From NCBI RefSeq assembly GCF_013299165.1, contig NZ_JAAFKD010000044.1, positions 3,072 through 41,793 on the forward strand: DNA of 38,722 bases. The letters run 5' to 3'. This DNA comes from Microcoleus sp. bin38.metabat.b11b12b14.051. Its GTDB lineage: Bacteria > Cyanobacteriota > Cyanobacteriia > Cyanobacteriales > Microcoleaceae. Below are positions 32,062 to 38,722 of the stretch, in pieces. Both the position numbers and the translations under genes were made by a program. The notes under the pieces are model-generated. The model saw only the letters and a list, made by a program, of their open reading frames with translations. It was not told the origin of the DNA and ran no database searches. Position 1 is the stretch's first letter. The number at the start of each line of letters is the position of its first letter.

Positions 32062-33474
32062 TTATAACAAACTGGCATTTTCGTACAAAAGCCGGATGAT
32101 ATTGATGATTTTTTGTCCGTATAAAGGATCAGAATTCCAGCGGCCCGCAAGTTCGTTGACGGTGGGGCCGACGCCGCGCTTGACAAAGCGAAAACGGACG
32201 TTTTCTTTAACTAAAGGTTGGTTGATTGGTTCGGTGCTGGCGTAAGCTTTGAGGTGCTGAATTTGCGCTCTAATTCCGGTGCGGGCGTCGGGGAATGAAA
32301 TGCCGGAATTTGTGGGGCTGATGATTCCCATGTCGGCAAAGTTAAATTGTTCTGGTTTGACTGCACCGCCAAAGTTGAGATAGTTTGTTTCTAAACACAT
32401 TTGGCAAAAAGCTAGGTCGTGATTGACGCCTTCTGCGGCTGCTTCTTGGATGTAAATTTGAGGTAGGTTGGGAAATGTTACGAGGGCTTTGCTGTTATTT
32501 TTGGTGAGAAATACTGTGATTTGTTGGACGGTAGTTAAACCGCGTCCCATGATTTTTCCTACGCCTGAGAGGATATCGCGGCGCGATCGCAGGGATACTG
32601 ATGTTGTGGCCTGATCCCAAGTTACGGAGATTTCGCGATCGCGCAAATCGACAGCCCGCACGAATACTACTCCATTGTACGTAATTCGGCGATCGGCTGC
32701 CTCGGGTTTGACATTGAGAGCGTCAAGAACTTCGGAAGGAACAAAAGCATTACCGTTGACCAAAATGCCTTTATCTTCGTGCGGCGCACCGTTAATTTGG
32801 ATATTAATTAAAGGATAAACTATAGGTTTTGGTGGGGGTGCGGGTGTTGGTGTTGGTGCGGGTGTTGGTGCGGGTGTTGGTGCGGGTGTTGGTGTCGGCA
32901 AAGGTTTCAAATCGGTATTTTTTAACCAAGCTTCGAGGCCGTCAGCGAGTCCGAGAGCGACATCGCCGCGGCGAGTTTGAAATACTTTTAAGTCATCGGG
33001 ACTGGTGATAAAACCGAGTTCGATTAATATTGAAGGAATGTTGACGCGGCGGCAAAATCCGAGGCTACCCACGCCTGCTTCAGTATCTGCTTTAGCGCCG
33101 CGACTGGGTATTTCTGGACACCGACGTAAATAGCCGTTTAACAATAAATCTGCATCGGCTTTTCTGGTAGGGTTGCTACCAATATAAAACGCGCTAGCGC
33201 CCCGAACTTGAGGATTAGAAAAAGCATCGGCGTGCATTTCTAGTGCTACATCTCCAGGCTGGCAACGATTGTTGATCCAAGCGATAGTTTCTACTAAACT
33301 CAGAATATCGGGCACCCACAAAGTTGTGATCCCTCGCCGCTGCAATTCAGCTACCACTAAATCGCGAGTTAGAATCATTTCCTGTGCTTCGGTGGTGCCA
33401 AATGCGATCGCCCCGGAATCGCGCACGCTGCCTTCAAACCCGCCATGTCCCGCTGAAACAAAAATAGAAGCCAT
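32062..33474 (-). CDS. two-domain peptidoglycan hydrolase: N-acetylmuramoyl-L-alanine amidase plus glucosaminidase-like domain
   Basis: A 470-residue protein. Residues 1-195 are an Amidase_3 domain: zinc ligands in VSAGHGG (H10) and in ALEMHADAF, and the catalytic glutamate in SILIELGFITSPDD. A Pro/Thr/Ala linker follows (about 197-222). The middle (about 225-305) resembles a copper-amine-oxidase N-terminal-like wall domain (VNGNAFVPSEVLDALNVKPEA, FVRAVDLRD). The C-terminal part (about 320-470) is of the endo-beta-N-acetylglucosaminidase type (FCQMCLETNYLNFGGAVKPEQFNFADMG). It would cut both stem peptides and glycan in cell separation or growth. GGAG lies 11 bp before the ATG at 33474. No signal peptide is visible. 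Confidence 0.85.
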   Translation of the reverse strand: MASIFVSAGHGGFEGSVRDSGAIAFGTTEAQEMILTRDLVVAELQRRGITTLWVPDILSLVETIAWINNRCQPGDVALEMHADAFSNPQVRGASAFYIGSNPTRKADADLLLNGYLRRCPEIPSRGAKADTEAGVGSLGFCRRVNIPSILIELGFITSPDDLKVFQTRRGDVALGLADGLEAWLKNTDLKPLPTPTPAPTPAPTPAPTPTPAPPPKPIVYPLINIQINGAPHEDKGILVNGNAFVPSEVLDALNVKPEAADRRITYNGVVFVRAVDLRDREISVTWDQATTSVSLRSRRDILSGVGKIMGRGLTTVQQITVFLTKNNSKALVTFPNLPQIYIQEAAAEGVNHDLAFCQMCLETNYLNFGGAVKPEQFNFADMGIISPTNSGISFPDARTGIRAQIQHLKAYASTEPINQPLVKENVRFRFVKRGVGPTVNELAGRWNSDPLYGQKIINIIRLLYENASLL

Positions 33475-33570
33475 TTAATAAAAATCTCCACCTTGCAGTT
33501 ACTTCAGTGTCAGCTTTTTATGCTCGGCTTTTATTTTACCGCAAAGGTGTAGATTTTACGATCGCACGAA

Positions 33571-33627
33571 AAGTTTGTAGTTGCGCTCCGGGTGGGGGTT
33601 TTACCCCCCTGGCACAACTACAAACTT
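33571..33627. terminator. strong hairpin between the DJ-1/ferritin-like and amidase genes
   Basis: AAGTTTGTAGTTG (33571-33583) pairs exactly with CAACTACAAACTT (33615-33627); inside, GGGGGT pairs with ACCCCC. It starts 18 bp past the stop at 33645 on the minus strand. There is no long T-run, so termination may be partial. The GTTTGTAGT arm resembles family A repeats. Confidence 0.6.
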
Positions 33628-33644
33628 GTTAATCCGCGTGGAAA

Positions 33645-34742
33645 TTACATTTTGACAGCGGGGCTAGTCGAAGGTTTAGGCGCCTTAATTTCCTGCGATA
33701 CTGCACGGGCGCGGTACAGTTTAGCAACGGCTTGCTCGCACTTGGACAAATCGGCTTCAATCTGGGTAAAGATGTCAGTTGATACCGGATCTGTGAACTT
33801 CGCCCGCAGGTGATTGATATCGACAATACCTGTTTGCAAATCGCCGAGAGTGCTCCGCAGCAAGAAGGTTTCATCGGTGCCTTGCATTGAAGACTTTAAT
33901 TTAGCGTATTTGTCAGCAATTTGGGCGGGAATTGAGGGTTTTTCGCCGAAATCGTTGAGGCGGTTTTCGAGAGCGAGGATGTGTTGCTGTTTGTTTTGGA
34001 TAATTTCCGTCAGGAGCGATCGCAAATCGCTATCTCCGGTTTTTTCCGCATAATTCTGAAAGGCTTCGCAAGCATAGCGCTCGCCTGCGAGGGCGGTATT
34101 CAAACCTTTAACAATGTCGCCTTGTGTCGAGCCACCCCAACCATTAGCTAATTTCCACCATTCTGCACTGGCGTCGGTTTCTTCGGGTAAGCCGACTGCC
34201 TTGCCGCCGTAACCGAGGCGGGCTAGAATTGCCGTGGTAAATATGCCTAAATCTCCCGGTTGGCGGGAAGTAATCAAGTTGCCGTCTACGACTAAAGCTT
34301 GGTTGATGTAGTTAGCTCCGGCATTAATCATGTCAGTTTTAATTGCCAAGAAACCAGTCGCATTTTTGCCTTTGAGCGCATCGGATTCAATCAAAAGTTG
34401 CGGGCCGTGACACACAGCAGCGACTATTTTTCCTTGTTCCATTGCTTCTTTGACAAACCTTACTGTATTCGGATTTGTCCGCATGGTATCGGGAGCCATA
34501 CCGCCAGGAATTACGACTGCATCGAATTCTGCTGCTAATGATTCAGTAGTAGTTCCGTCAGCTTGTTGGCCAACTTTACCATTTTTCCCGACATATTTTT
34601 CGTTTGTCCGTGAACCGAGGACAACAACGTCAAATCCTGCTTGTTTTAAGCCGTTGTAAGGAACTAGAAATTCCGAATCTTCAACTCCATTTTCGATGAG
34701 TATGGCAACTCGTTTGCTTTTGGCTCCGTTATCTGCTGTCAT
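33645..34742 (-). CDS. DJ-1/PfpI domain fused to a ferritin-like (DUF2383-type) domain
   Basis: A 365-residue protein. Residues 1-185 are a DJ-1/PfpI domain with RVAILIENGVEDSE, VVIPGGMAPDTMR and the nucleophile elbow AVCHGPQ (C111); the histidine after the cysteine is present. Residues about 195-345 form a four-helix ferritin-like bundle (GLNTALAGERYACEAFQNYAEKTG..., LTEIIQNKQQHILALENRL) of the type found as stand-alone DUF2383/PA2169-like stress proteins. Such DJ-1 proteins act as deglycases, chaperones or stress sensors; the fused helical bundle suggests oxidative or desiccation stress protection (inference). ATG at 34742 with GAGGGAAA upstream. Confidence 0.82.
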   Translation of the reverse strand: MTADNGAKSKRVAILIENGVEDSEFLVPYNGLKQAGFDVVVLGSRTNEKYVGKNGKVGQQADGTTTESLAAEFDAVVIPGGMAPDTMRTNPNTVRFVKEAMEQGKIVAAVCHGPQLLIESDALKGKNATGFLAIKTDMINAGANYINQALVVDGNLITSRQPGDLGIFTTAILARLGYGGKAVGLPEETDASAEWWKLANGWGGSTQGDIVKGLNTALAGERYACEAFQNYAEKTGDSDLRSLLTEIIQNKQQHILALENRLNDFGEKPSIPAQIADKYAKLKSSMQGTDETFLLRSTLGDLQTGIVDINHLRAKFTDPVSTDIFTQIEADLSKCEQAVAKLYRARAVSQEIKAPKPSTSPAVKM

Positions 34743-34884
34743 AATCAGTTTCCCTCAGGCTATCTTTTTATCTAAAGATAAGCCACCTCTCGTTTTTTGA
34801 GCATCTGGCTAAAGGGATAAATTAGTTATTCTTAAAAGCTGTTAAGGTGAGTCTTTAGAGCTATTTTATAGTAGAGCAATATTA

Positions 34885-34930
34885 TCAACTGTCAACTGTC
34901 AACTGTCAACTGTCAACTGTCAACTGTCAA
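34885..34930. repeat. heptamer STRR, TCAACTG unit, about 6.5 copies
   Basis: Exact tandem copies of TCAACTG. The array runs into the stop codon of the SDR gene: the TCA at 34927-34929 is the TGA stop on the minus strand, so the gene end borders or derives from the repeat. Confidence 0.95.
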
Positions 34931-35685
34931 TGCACGTAAGAAGCGCCGTTAATGTCGATCGTTGTTCCGGTGGCGTGGGTGGCTAAACCCGATGCTAGAA
35001 AGGCGATAACGTTGGCGACATCTTGGGGAGGGGCGATTTTGCCGATCGGGATATCGCGCACAATTTCGGCCTCGCCACACTCCCGAATAAACTGATTAGA
35101 CATTTCTGTACTGACAAATCCCGGTGCAATAGTAAAAGCTAAAATATTGTCAGCCGCGAATCCTCTAGCAATGCTGCGAGTTAGAGAAACGATCGCACCT
35201 TTTGATGCAGCGTAGTGCAGATAATTTGGATCGTCGCCACGAAAAGCAGCACGACTTGCTATATTAATGATTGTACCGCCATTGCGAGTTTTAAAATGCA
35301 GAATTGCTTCCCGACACAAATCAGCAACAGCAACTAAATTAACTTGGAGAGTTTGTTGCCAAGCTGATGACCAAATATCAAAATCGTCTTCAATACCCGC
35401 TGACTGCATAATCCCAGCATTATTAACTATAATATCAATATGACCGCGCCATTTAACCGCATCTTGCCACAAATTAGAAGCCGCCTTTGGTGACATCAAA
35501 TCTGCTGCTAATAAATAACAGCGATCGCGCGCCACACTTGCTGCTACCGATTGCGCTTCAATTTCACTGCGACAGTAATGCAAAATTACCTCAGCCCCAG
35601 CATTAACCAGAGTCTGCACCGTCACAGCACCAATCCCTTTCGAGCCACCTGTTACTAAAATTACCTTTCCGGTTAAATCAATCAT
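34927..35685 (-). CDS. SDR family oxidoreductase (FabG-like)
   Basis: A 252-residue classical short-chain dehydrogenase: cofactor motif TGGSKGIG (12-19), NNAGI, the catalytic serine in IINIASRAAF, and YxxxK in YAASKGA. The second glycine-rich loop end (HYCRS) suggests NADP preference (inference). Close in form to FabG-type 3-oxoacyl reductases, but the partner genes are absent, so the substrate is open. Divergent from the MDR gene across 150 bp, a pairing that suggests shared regulation. ATG at 35685 with GAGAGAGA upstream; the stop touches the TCAACTG array. Confidence 0.88.
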   Translation of the reverse strand: MIDLTGKVILVTGGSKGIGAVTVQTLVNAGAEVILHYCRSEIEAQSVAASVARDRCYLLAADLMSPKAASNLWQDAVKWRGHIDIIVNNAGIMQSAGIEDDFDIWSSAWQQTLQVNLVAVADLCREAILHFKTRNGGTIINIASRAAFRGDDPNYLHYAASKGAIVSLTRSIARGFAADNILAFTIAPGFVSTEMSNQFIRECGEAEIVRDIPIGKIAPPQDVANVIAFLASGLATHATGTTIDINGASYVH

Positions 35686-35835
35686 TTCTCTCTCTCGATC
35701 TTTTCTATTTCTCTGCGCCCTCTGTGTCCTCTGTGGTCAAAAAAAAATAAATCCCCTTCACAAACGAAATAGAATTGCTATATGATAATTGTACATGATT
35801 AAATGTTCTATTAGAAATAGACAAAAAAATTTGCC

Positions 35836-36783
35836 ATGAAAACAGTTGCTTACGATCGCTACGGTTCCGCCCAGGAATTGCAGTACCGAGAATTAGAAAA
35901 GCCGATCGCCAAATCCAACGAATTGCTAGTCAGAGTTCGCGCTAGCAGCGTCAATCCAGTAGACTGGAAAATTCGCCAAGGACACCTGCAACTACTCACA
36001 GGATTTAACTTTCCTCGAATTGTCGGCTCCGACATCTCGGGAGTAGTCGTAGAAGTCGGCTCGGATGTCACCAAATTTCAAGCCGGAGACGAGGTTTATA
36101 CATTCTTAAATCCGAGCGCTGGCGGTGCTTGCGCCGAATACGCTGTCGTGTCAGAATCGAGTGCAGCAATGAAACCGAAAAACATCACCCATACAGAAGC
36201 AGCAGCAGTACCGATCGCAGGTTTAACCGCTTTGCAAGCCCTCAGGGATTTGGGTGAAATTAAAGTAGGATACAAGGTATTAATTAACGGTGCTTCCGGC
36301 GGAGTCGGGATGTTTGCGGTACAAATAGCGAAAGCAATGAACGCGGAAGTAACGGGAGTTTGCAGCGCCAAAAATAGAGATTTTGTGAAAGGTTTGGGAG
36401 CAGATTTTGTTCTGGATTATGCAGAAATAGACTTTACTCAACAAGCCGAAAAGTATGATATTATCTTGGATGCTGTAGGCACAAAAACATTTGCTGAATG
36501 CGAAAACGTGCTGCAACCGGAGGGAGTTTATATCTCAACTTTGCCGAGTTTAGACAACCTCCCACCGATGCTGACGAGTTGGTTTTGGCCTGGTAAAAAA
36601 GCTAAATTCATTCTAGCTAATCCCAACCCCGGTGACTTGGGCATTTTGCGGGAGTTAATCGAATCCGAGGAAGTTGAGCCGATTGTCGATCGCACTTACA
36701 GCTTAGCAGAAGTAGCCGCCGCCCACGCTTACAGCGAAACTGGCCGCGCTGTGGGCAAAATTGCGATCGCCATTGACGGTTAA
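35836..36783 (+). CDS. zinc-independent MDR (quinone oxidoreductase-like) NADP-dependent reductase
   Basis: A 315-residue medium-chain dehydrogenase/reductase. The GroES-like part has VRASSVNPVDWKIRQG and GSDISGVVVEVGSDVTKFQAGDEVY; the Rossmann part has NGASGGVGMFAVQIAKAM near 150. The catalytic zinc cysteine is replaced (SVNPVDWK), and the structural four-cysteine loop is missing, as in quinone oxidoreductase and enone-reductase types. It should reduce quinones or activated double bonds with NADPH. ATG at 35836. The intergenic region with the SDR gene is AT-rich and includes CTATATGATAAT, which could serve as a -10 region. Confidence 0.88.
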   Translation: MKTVAYDRYGSAQELQYRELEKPIAKSNELLVRVRASSVNPVDWKIRQGHLQLLTGFNFPRIVGSDISGVVVEVGSDVTKFQAGDEVYTFLNPSAGGACAEYAVVSESSAAMKPKNITHTEAAAVPIAGLTALQALRDLGEIKVGYKVLINGASGGVGMFAVQIAKAMNAEVTGVCSAKNRDFVKGLGADFVLDYAEIDFTQQAEKYDIILDAVGTKTFAECENVLQPEGVYISTLPSLDNLPPMLTSWFWPGKKAKFILANPNPGDLGILRELIESEEVEPIVDRTYSLAEVAAAHAYSETGRAVGKIAIAIDG

Positions 36784-36966
36784 AAAAACCAGGTTTGACC
36801 AACAAGACTCAGAGATTATATGCGTTACGTGGCAAGGGTTTGCCAAAAGATGCACGGTTGGCGTTACAGTAAAAAGGGCGATCGACTTTAACCCATCAAC
36901 GGGTTTTTGATTCGATCTGCATCCAAGACTAATAAACGTAAAACTTAAATAAAATCCCAAATACCT

Positions 36967-38280
36967 ATGACTGTGCCCTTAGACTTGGAGACATCCGAAC
37001 CAGATTCCGACAACAACCTCGAACAATTTAGGGCGGAAAATAGCATTGCACCAATCGCCGATAATGTGATAGATGTCAGCAATTCGGAAGATTCAGAAGT
37101 TAGCCCGGAAACTGAAAATGGCATTGCACCAATCGCCGATGATGTGATAGATGTCAGCAACTCGGAAGATTCAGAAGTTAGCCCGGAAACTGAAAATGGC
37201 ATTGCACCAATCGCCGATAATGTGATAGATGTCAGCAACTCGGAAGATTCAGAAGTTAGCCCGGAAACTGAAAATGGCATTGCACCAATCGCCGATGATG
37301 TGATAGATGTCAGCAACTCGGAAGATTCAGAAGTTAGCCCGGAAACTGAAAATGGCATTGCACCAATCGCCGATAATGTGATAGATGTCAGCAACTCGGA
37401 AGATTCAGAAGTTAGCCCGGAAACTGAAAATAGTATTGCACCAGTCGCCGATGATTTGACGGATGCCAGCAACTCGGAAGATTCTGGAGTTAGCCCGGAA
37501 ACTGAAAATAGCATTGCACCAATCGCCGATGATTTCATGGGCTCCCGGAATCTCGAAAACGAATTTATTGACGAACTCCCTGACGAAGTAGAAATGTCTT
37601 TGTTCGAGCATTTAGAAGAATTGCGCCAGCGACTCTTTTATTCGCTAATTGCCGTAGCAATCGGTGTAGTTGGTTGCTTTTTAATCGTTAAGCCGATCGT
37701 ACAATTGTTAGAAGTACCCGCCGGGCCAGTAAAGTTTCTGCAACTAGCTCCCGGTGAGTATTTCTTTGTTTCGATTGAAGTAGCAGGCTATAGCGGTTTG
37801 CTGATTGCAACTCCCTTTATTTTTTACCAAATAGCGCTATTTGTGCTACCAGGTTTGACTCGCAAAGAACGCGGGTTGCTGGGGCCAGTGTTTTTTGGTT
37901 CGAGTTTCCTATTTTTGGGGGGGCTGGTATTTGCTTACATTGCTCTGATTCCGGCGGCGCTGAATTTCTTTGTTACCTACGGGGCGGATGTTGTAGAGCA
38001 GTTGTGGTCGATCGACAAATACTTTAAATTTGTACTGTTGTTAATGTTCAGCACGGGTTTAGCTTTTCAAATCCCGATTGTCCAAGTATTACTCGGTGTT
38101 TTGGGCATAGTTTCTTCTAAGCAAATGCTATCCGGCTGGCGTTATGTCGTCTTGGGTGCAGCAGTTTTGGGTGCTGTTTTAACGCCTTCTACTGACCCTT
38201 TGACGCAAAGTCTTTTGGGAGGTGCGGTGCTGGCTCTTTACTTTGGTGGCGTTGGTTTGGTGAAGCTTTTAGGGCGCTGA
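36967..38280 (+). CDS. tatC: TatC with long acidic repeated N-terminal extension
   Basis: A 437-residue protein. The last 230 residues are a normal six-helix TatC: EVEMSLFEHLEELRQRLFYS (from 207), FYQIALFVLPGLTRKERG, FAYIALIPAALNFF and LTPSTDPLTQSLLGG. TatC recognises twin-arginine signals in the Tat translocase of the cytoplasmic or thylakoid membrane. The first 205 residues are unusual: six 26-residue repeats plus part of a seventh (unit ENGIAPIADDVIDVSNSEDS then EVSPET), highly acidic, no Arg/Lys. Cyanobacterial TatC proteins I know of have only about 25-35 residues before the SLFEHLEELR motif, so this adds roughly 170. The extension would sit on the cytoplasmic face. ATG at 36967; an internal ATG at 37594 (M210) could give a short form. 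A bidirectional terminator follows. Confidence 0.9.
   Translation: MTVPLDLETSEPDSDNNLEQFRAENSIAPIADNVIDVSNSEDSEVSPETENGIAPIADDVIDVSNSEDSEVSPETENGIAPIADNVIDVSNSEDSEVSPETENGIAPIADDVIDVSNSEDSEVSPETENGIAPIADNVIDVSNSEDSEVSPETENSIAPVADDLTDASNSEDSGVSPETENSIAPIADDFMGSRNLENEFIDELPDEVEMSLFEHLEELRQRLFYSLIAVAIGVVGCFLIVKPIVQLLEVPAGPVKFLQLAPGEYFFVSIEVAGYSGLLIATPFIFYQIALFVLPGLTRKERGLLGPVFFGSSFLFLGGLVFAYIALIPAALNFFVTYGADVVEQLWSIDKYFKFVLLLMFSTGLAFQIPIVQVLLGVLGIVSSKQMLSGWRYVVLGAAVLGAVLTPSTDPLTQSLLGGAVLALYFGGVGLVKLLGR
37036..37536 (+). repeat. intragenic 78-bp tandem repeat in tatC, 6 copies plus a partial seventh
   Basis: Units start at 37036, 37114, 37192, 37270, 37348, 37426 and 37504. Units 1-5 are nearly identical and alternate between GCCGATAATGTG and GCCGATGATGTG, which implies amplification as 156-bp pairs; unit 6 is diverged and unit 7 is truncated where it meets the TatC part. 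Reverse-strand frames through the repeat are open but only by periodicity. Confidence 0.95.
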
Positions 38281-38312
38281 GAATTAGAAATATCGATCGC
38301 CTCGCTGACAAA

Positions 38313-38348
38313 AAATATAGAGGTGCGATCGCCCGCACCTCTATATTT
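38313..38348. terminator. bidirectional intrinsic terminator between tatC and ccmK-like gene
   Basis: Perfect 15-bp arms AAATATAGAGGTGCG (38313-38327) and CGCACCTCTATATTT (38334-38348) around a 6-nt loop, with A-rich and T-rich flanks. It lies 33 bp past the tatC stop and 45 bp from the convergent CcmK-type stop. Confidence 0.85.
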
Positions 38349-38371
38349 TAGTAAAAGTTAAAATTCCACAC

Positions 38372-38392
38372 CAAAGTTTTGTCAAAACTTTG
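38372..38392. other. second small inverted repeat at the ccmK-like 3' end
   Basis: CAAAGTTTT (38372-38380) and AAAACTTTG (38384-38392) form a 9-bp stem with a 3-nt loop, 1 bp from the CcmK-type stop codon. It could add to termination or protect the mRNA 3' end. Confidence 0.6.
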
Positions 38393-38393
38393 T

Positions 38394-38702
38394 CTACATT
38401 CGGAACTGTTCGACTTCGGGAGTGTAGCCGATCGGCAAAATGTAATCTAGATTCTCGTGGGGACGAGCAATTATGTGATACGATAGCAACTTTCCGCCAT
38501 CGACCTTTTTAACTGATTCAATTCCAGCAGCAACGGCTGCTTGCACTTCAGAGATATCTCCTCTAACTATAATTGTCCAGTAGGCACGGGTTATCTTTTC
38601 ATAGCGAACTAAAGTAACTCGGGCTGCTTTCACCATTGAGTCTGCAACTTCTACGGCAGCGGGAAATCCTAAGACTTCAACCATTCCAACTGCAACACCC
38701 AT
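38394..38702 (-). CDS. CcmK-type carboxysome shell hexamer protein (BMC domain), variant pore
   Basis: A 102-residue single BMC domain: AVGMVEVLGFPAAVEVADSM, VIVRG-type strand (TIIVRGDISEVQAAVAAG) and IIARPHENLDYILPIGYTPEVEQFRM, which match CcmK1/CcmK2 closely. The residues lining the central pore, normally KIGSG, read KITRA (36-40) here, and R33 stands where Gly is usual. Hexamers tile the carboxysome facets, and the pore controls bicarbonate and RuBP/3-PGA passage, so this variant should pass different solutes or need a partner. It is alone here (no ccmLMNO beside it), like satellite ccmK genes. ATG at 38702 with AGGAG about 10 bp upstream. I do not assign a number among CcmK1-K6. Confidence 0.88.
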   Translation of the reverse strand: MGVAVGMVEVLGFPAAVEVADSMVKAARVTLVRYEKITRAYWTIIVRGDISEVQAAVAAGIESVKKVDGGKLLSYHIIARPHENLDYILPIGYTPEVEQFRM

Positions 38703-38722
38703 TACAACATTCTCCTAAGTTT

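Noticed and set aside
36945..37538. 197-codon antisense frame with ESSELLTSI repeats
   Set aside because: Antisense of the 78-bp tatC repeat; the sense frame leads directly into TatC.
1..38722. tRNA or rRNA genes
   Set aside because: I looked for GGTTCGAAT-type T-loops and cloverleaf arms; the GGTTCGTAG words belong to the palindromic repeats and nothing else fits.

Overview
The window reads as a chromosomal segment of a filamentous, Oscillatoriales-type cyanobacterium (Microcoleus/Oscillatoria-like, by inference). The support is a set of cyanobacterial genes (pxcA, a CcmK carboxysome shell protein, GuaB3, the small RNA Yfr1, a TIGR03492-type LpxB relative), frequent GCGATCGC (HIP1-like) octamers, many heptanucleotide tandem repeats, and abundant interspersed palindromes. 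I see no rRNA, tRNA, CRISPR array or intact transposase.

Layout. 1-660 is a 174-bp tandem repeat. 680-2321 (-) is a two-gene overlapping unit: a TauE/SafE (UreH)-like membrane protein with a ferric-reductase-like C-terminal half, and a small secreted FixH/YtkA-like protein. 2559-3158 (-) is a gene broken by one in-frame TAG. 3267-6798 (-) carries a LOG-family protein, trxA, the small RNA Yfr1 and guaB3, in the order guaB3-yfr1-trxA in the direction of transcription. 6909-9116 holds an LpxB-related glycosyltransferase (+) convergent with a polysaccharide deacetylase (-), separated by palindromic repeats. 9300-9497 is a MITE-like element.

9913-14424 is the most system-like locus. Five tandem small genes, each built on the same NfeD-type C-terminal (OB-fold) domain with a WWPA motif and a similar leader, lie divergently to a large STAND NTPase (HTH, NB-ARC, TPR). 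14778-20831 is housekeeping: a VOC protein, RodA, the proton-extrusion protein PxcA and a UvrD/AddB-like P-loop protein. 21186-27579 holds two tandem giant RTX proteins with Pro/Thr linkers and cadherin/Ig-like domains.

27601-32041 contains an 11-copy palindromic array, a rhomboid protease, heptamer arrays, a 9-copy half-palindrome array, and an SLH-anchored GHL10 glycoside hydrolase. 32062-38702 contains a two-domain peptidoglycan hydrolase, a DJ-1/ferritin-like fusion, a divergent SDR/MDR oxidoreductase pair, TatC with a repeated acidic N-terminal extension, and a CcmK paralogue with an unusual pore sequence.

Themes. Several genes concern the envelope: RodA, amidase, deacetylase, SLH hydrolase, RTX proteins, TatC. 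Repeats shape nearly all intergenic space. One palindrome family fills three of the convergent intergenic regions, where it probably folds as a bidirectional terminator. Length variation by tandem duplication also enters coding DNA (tatC, both RTX genes). All functional assignments rest on reading the translated sequences and remembered family features; no database search was run.
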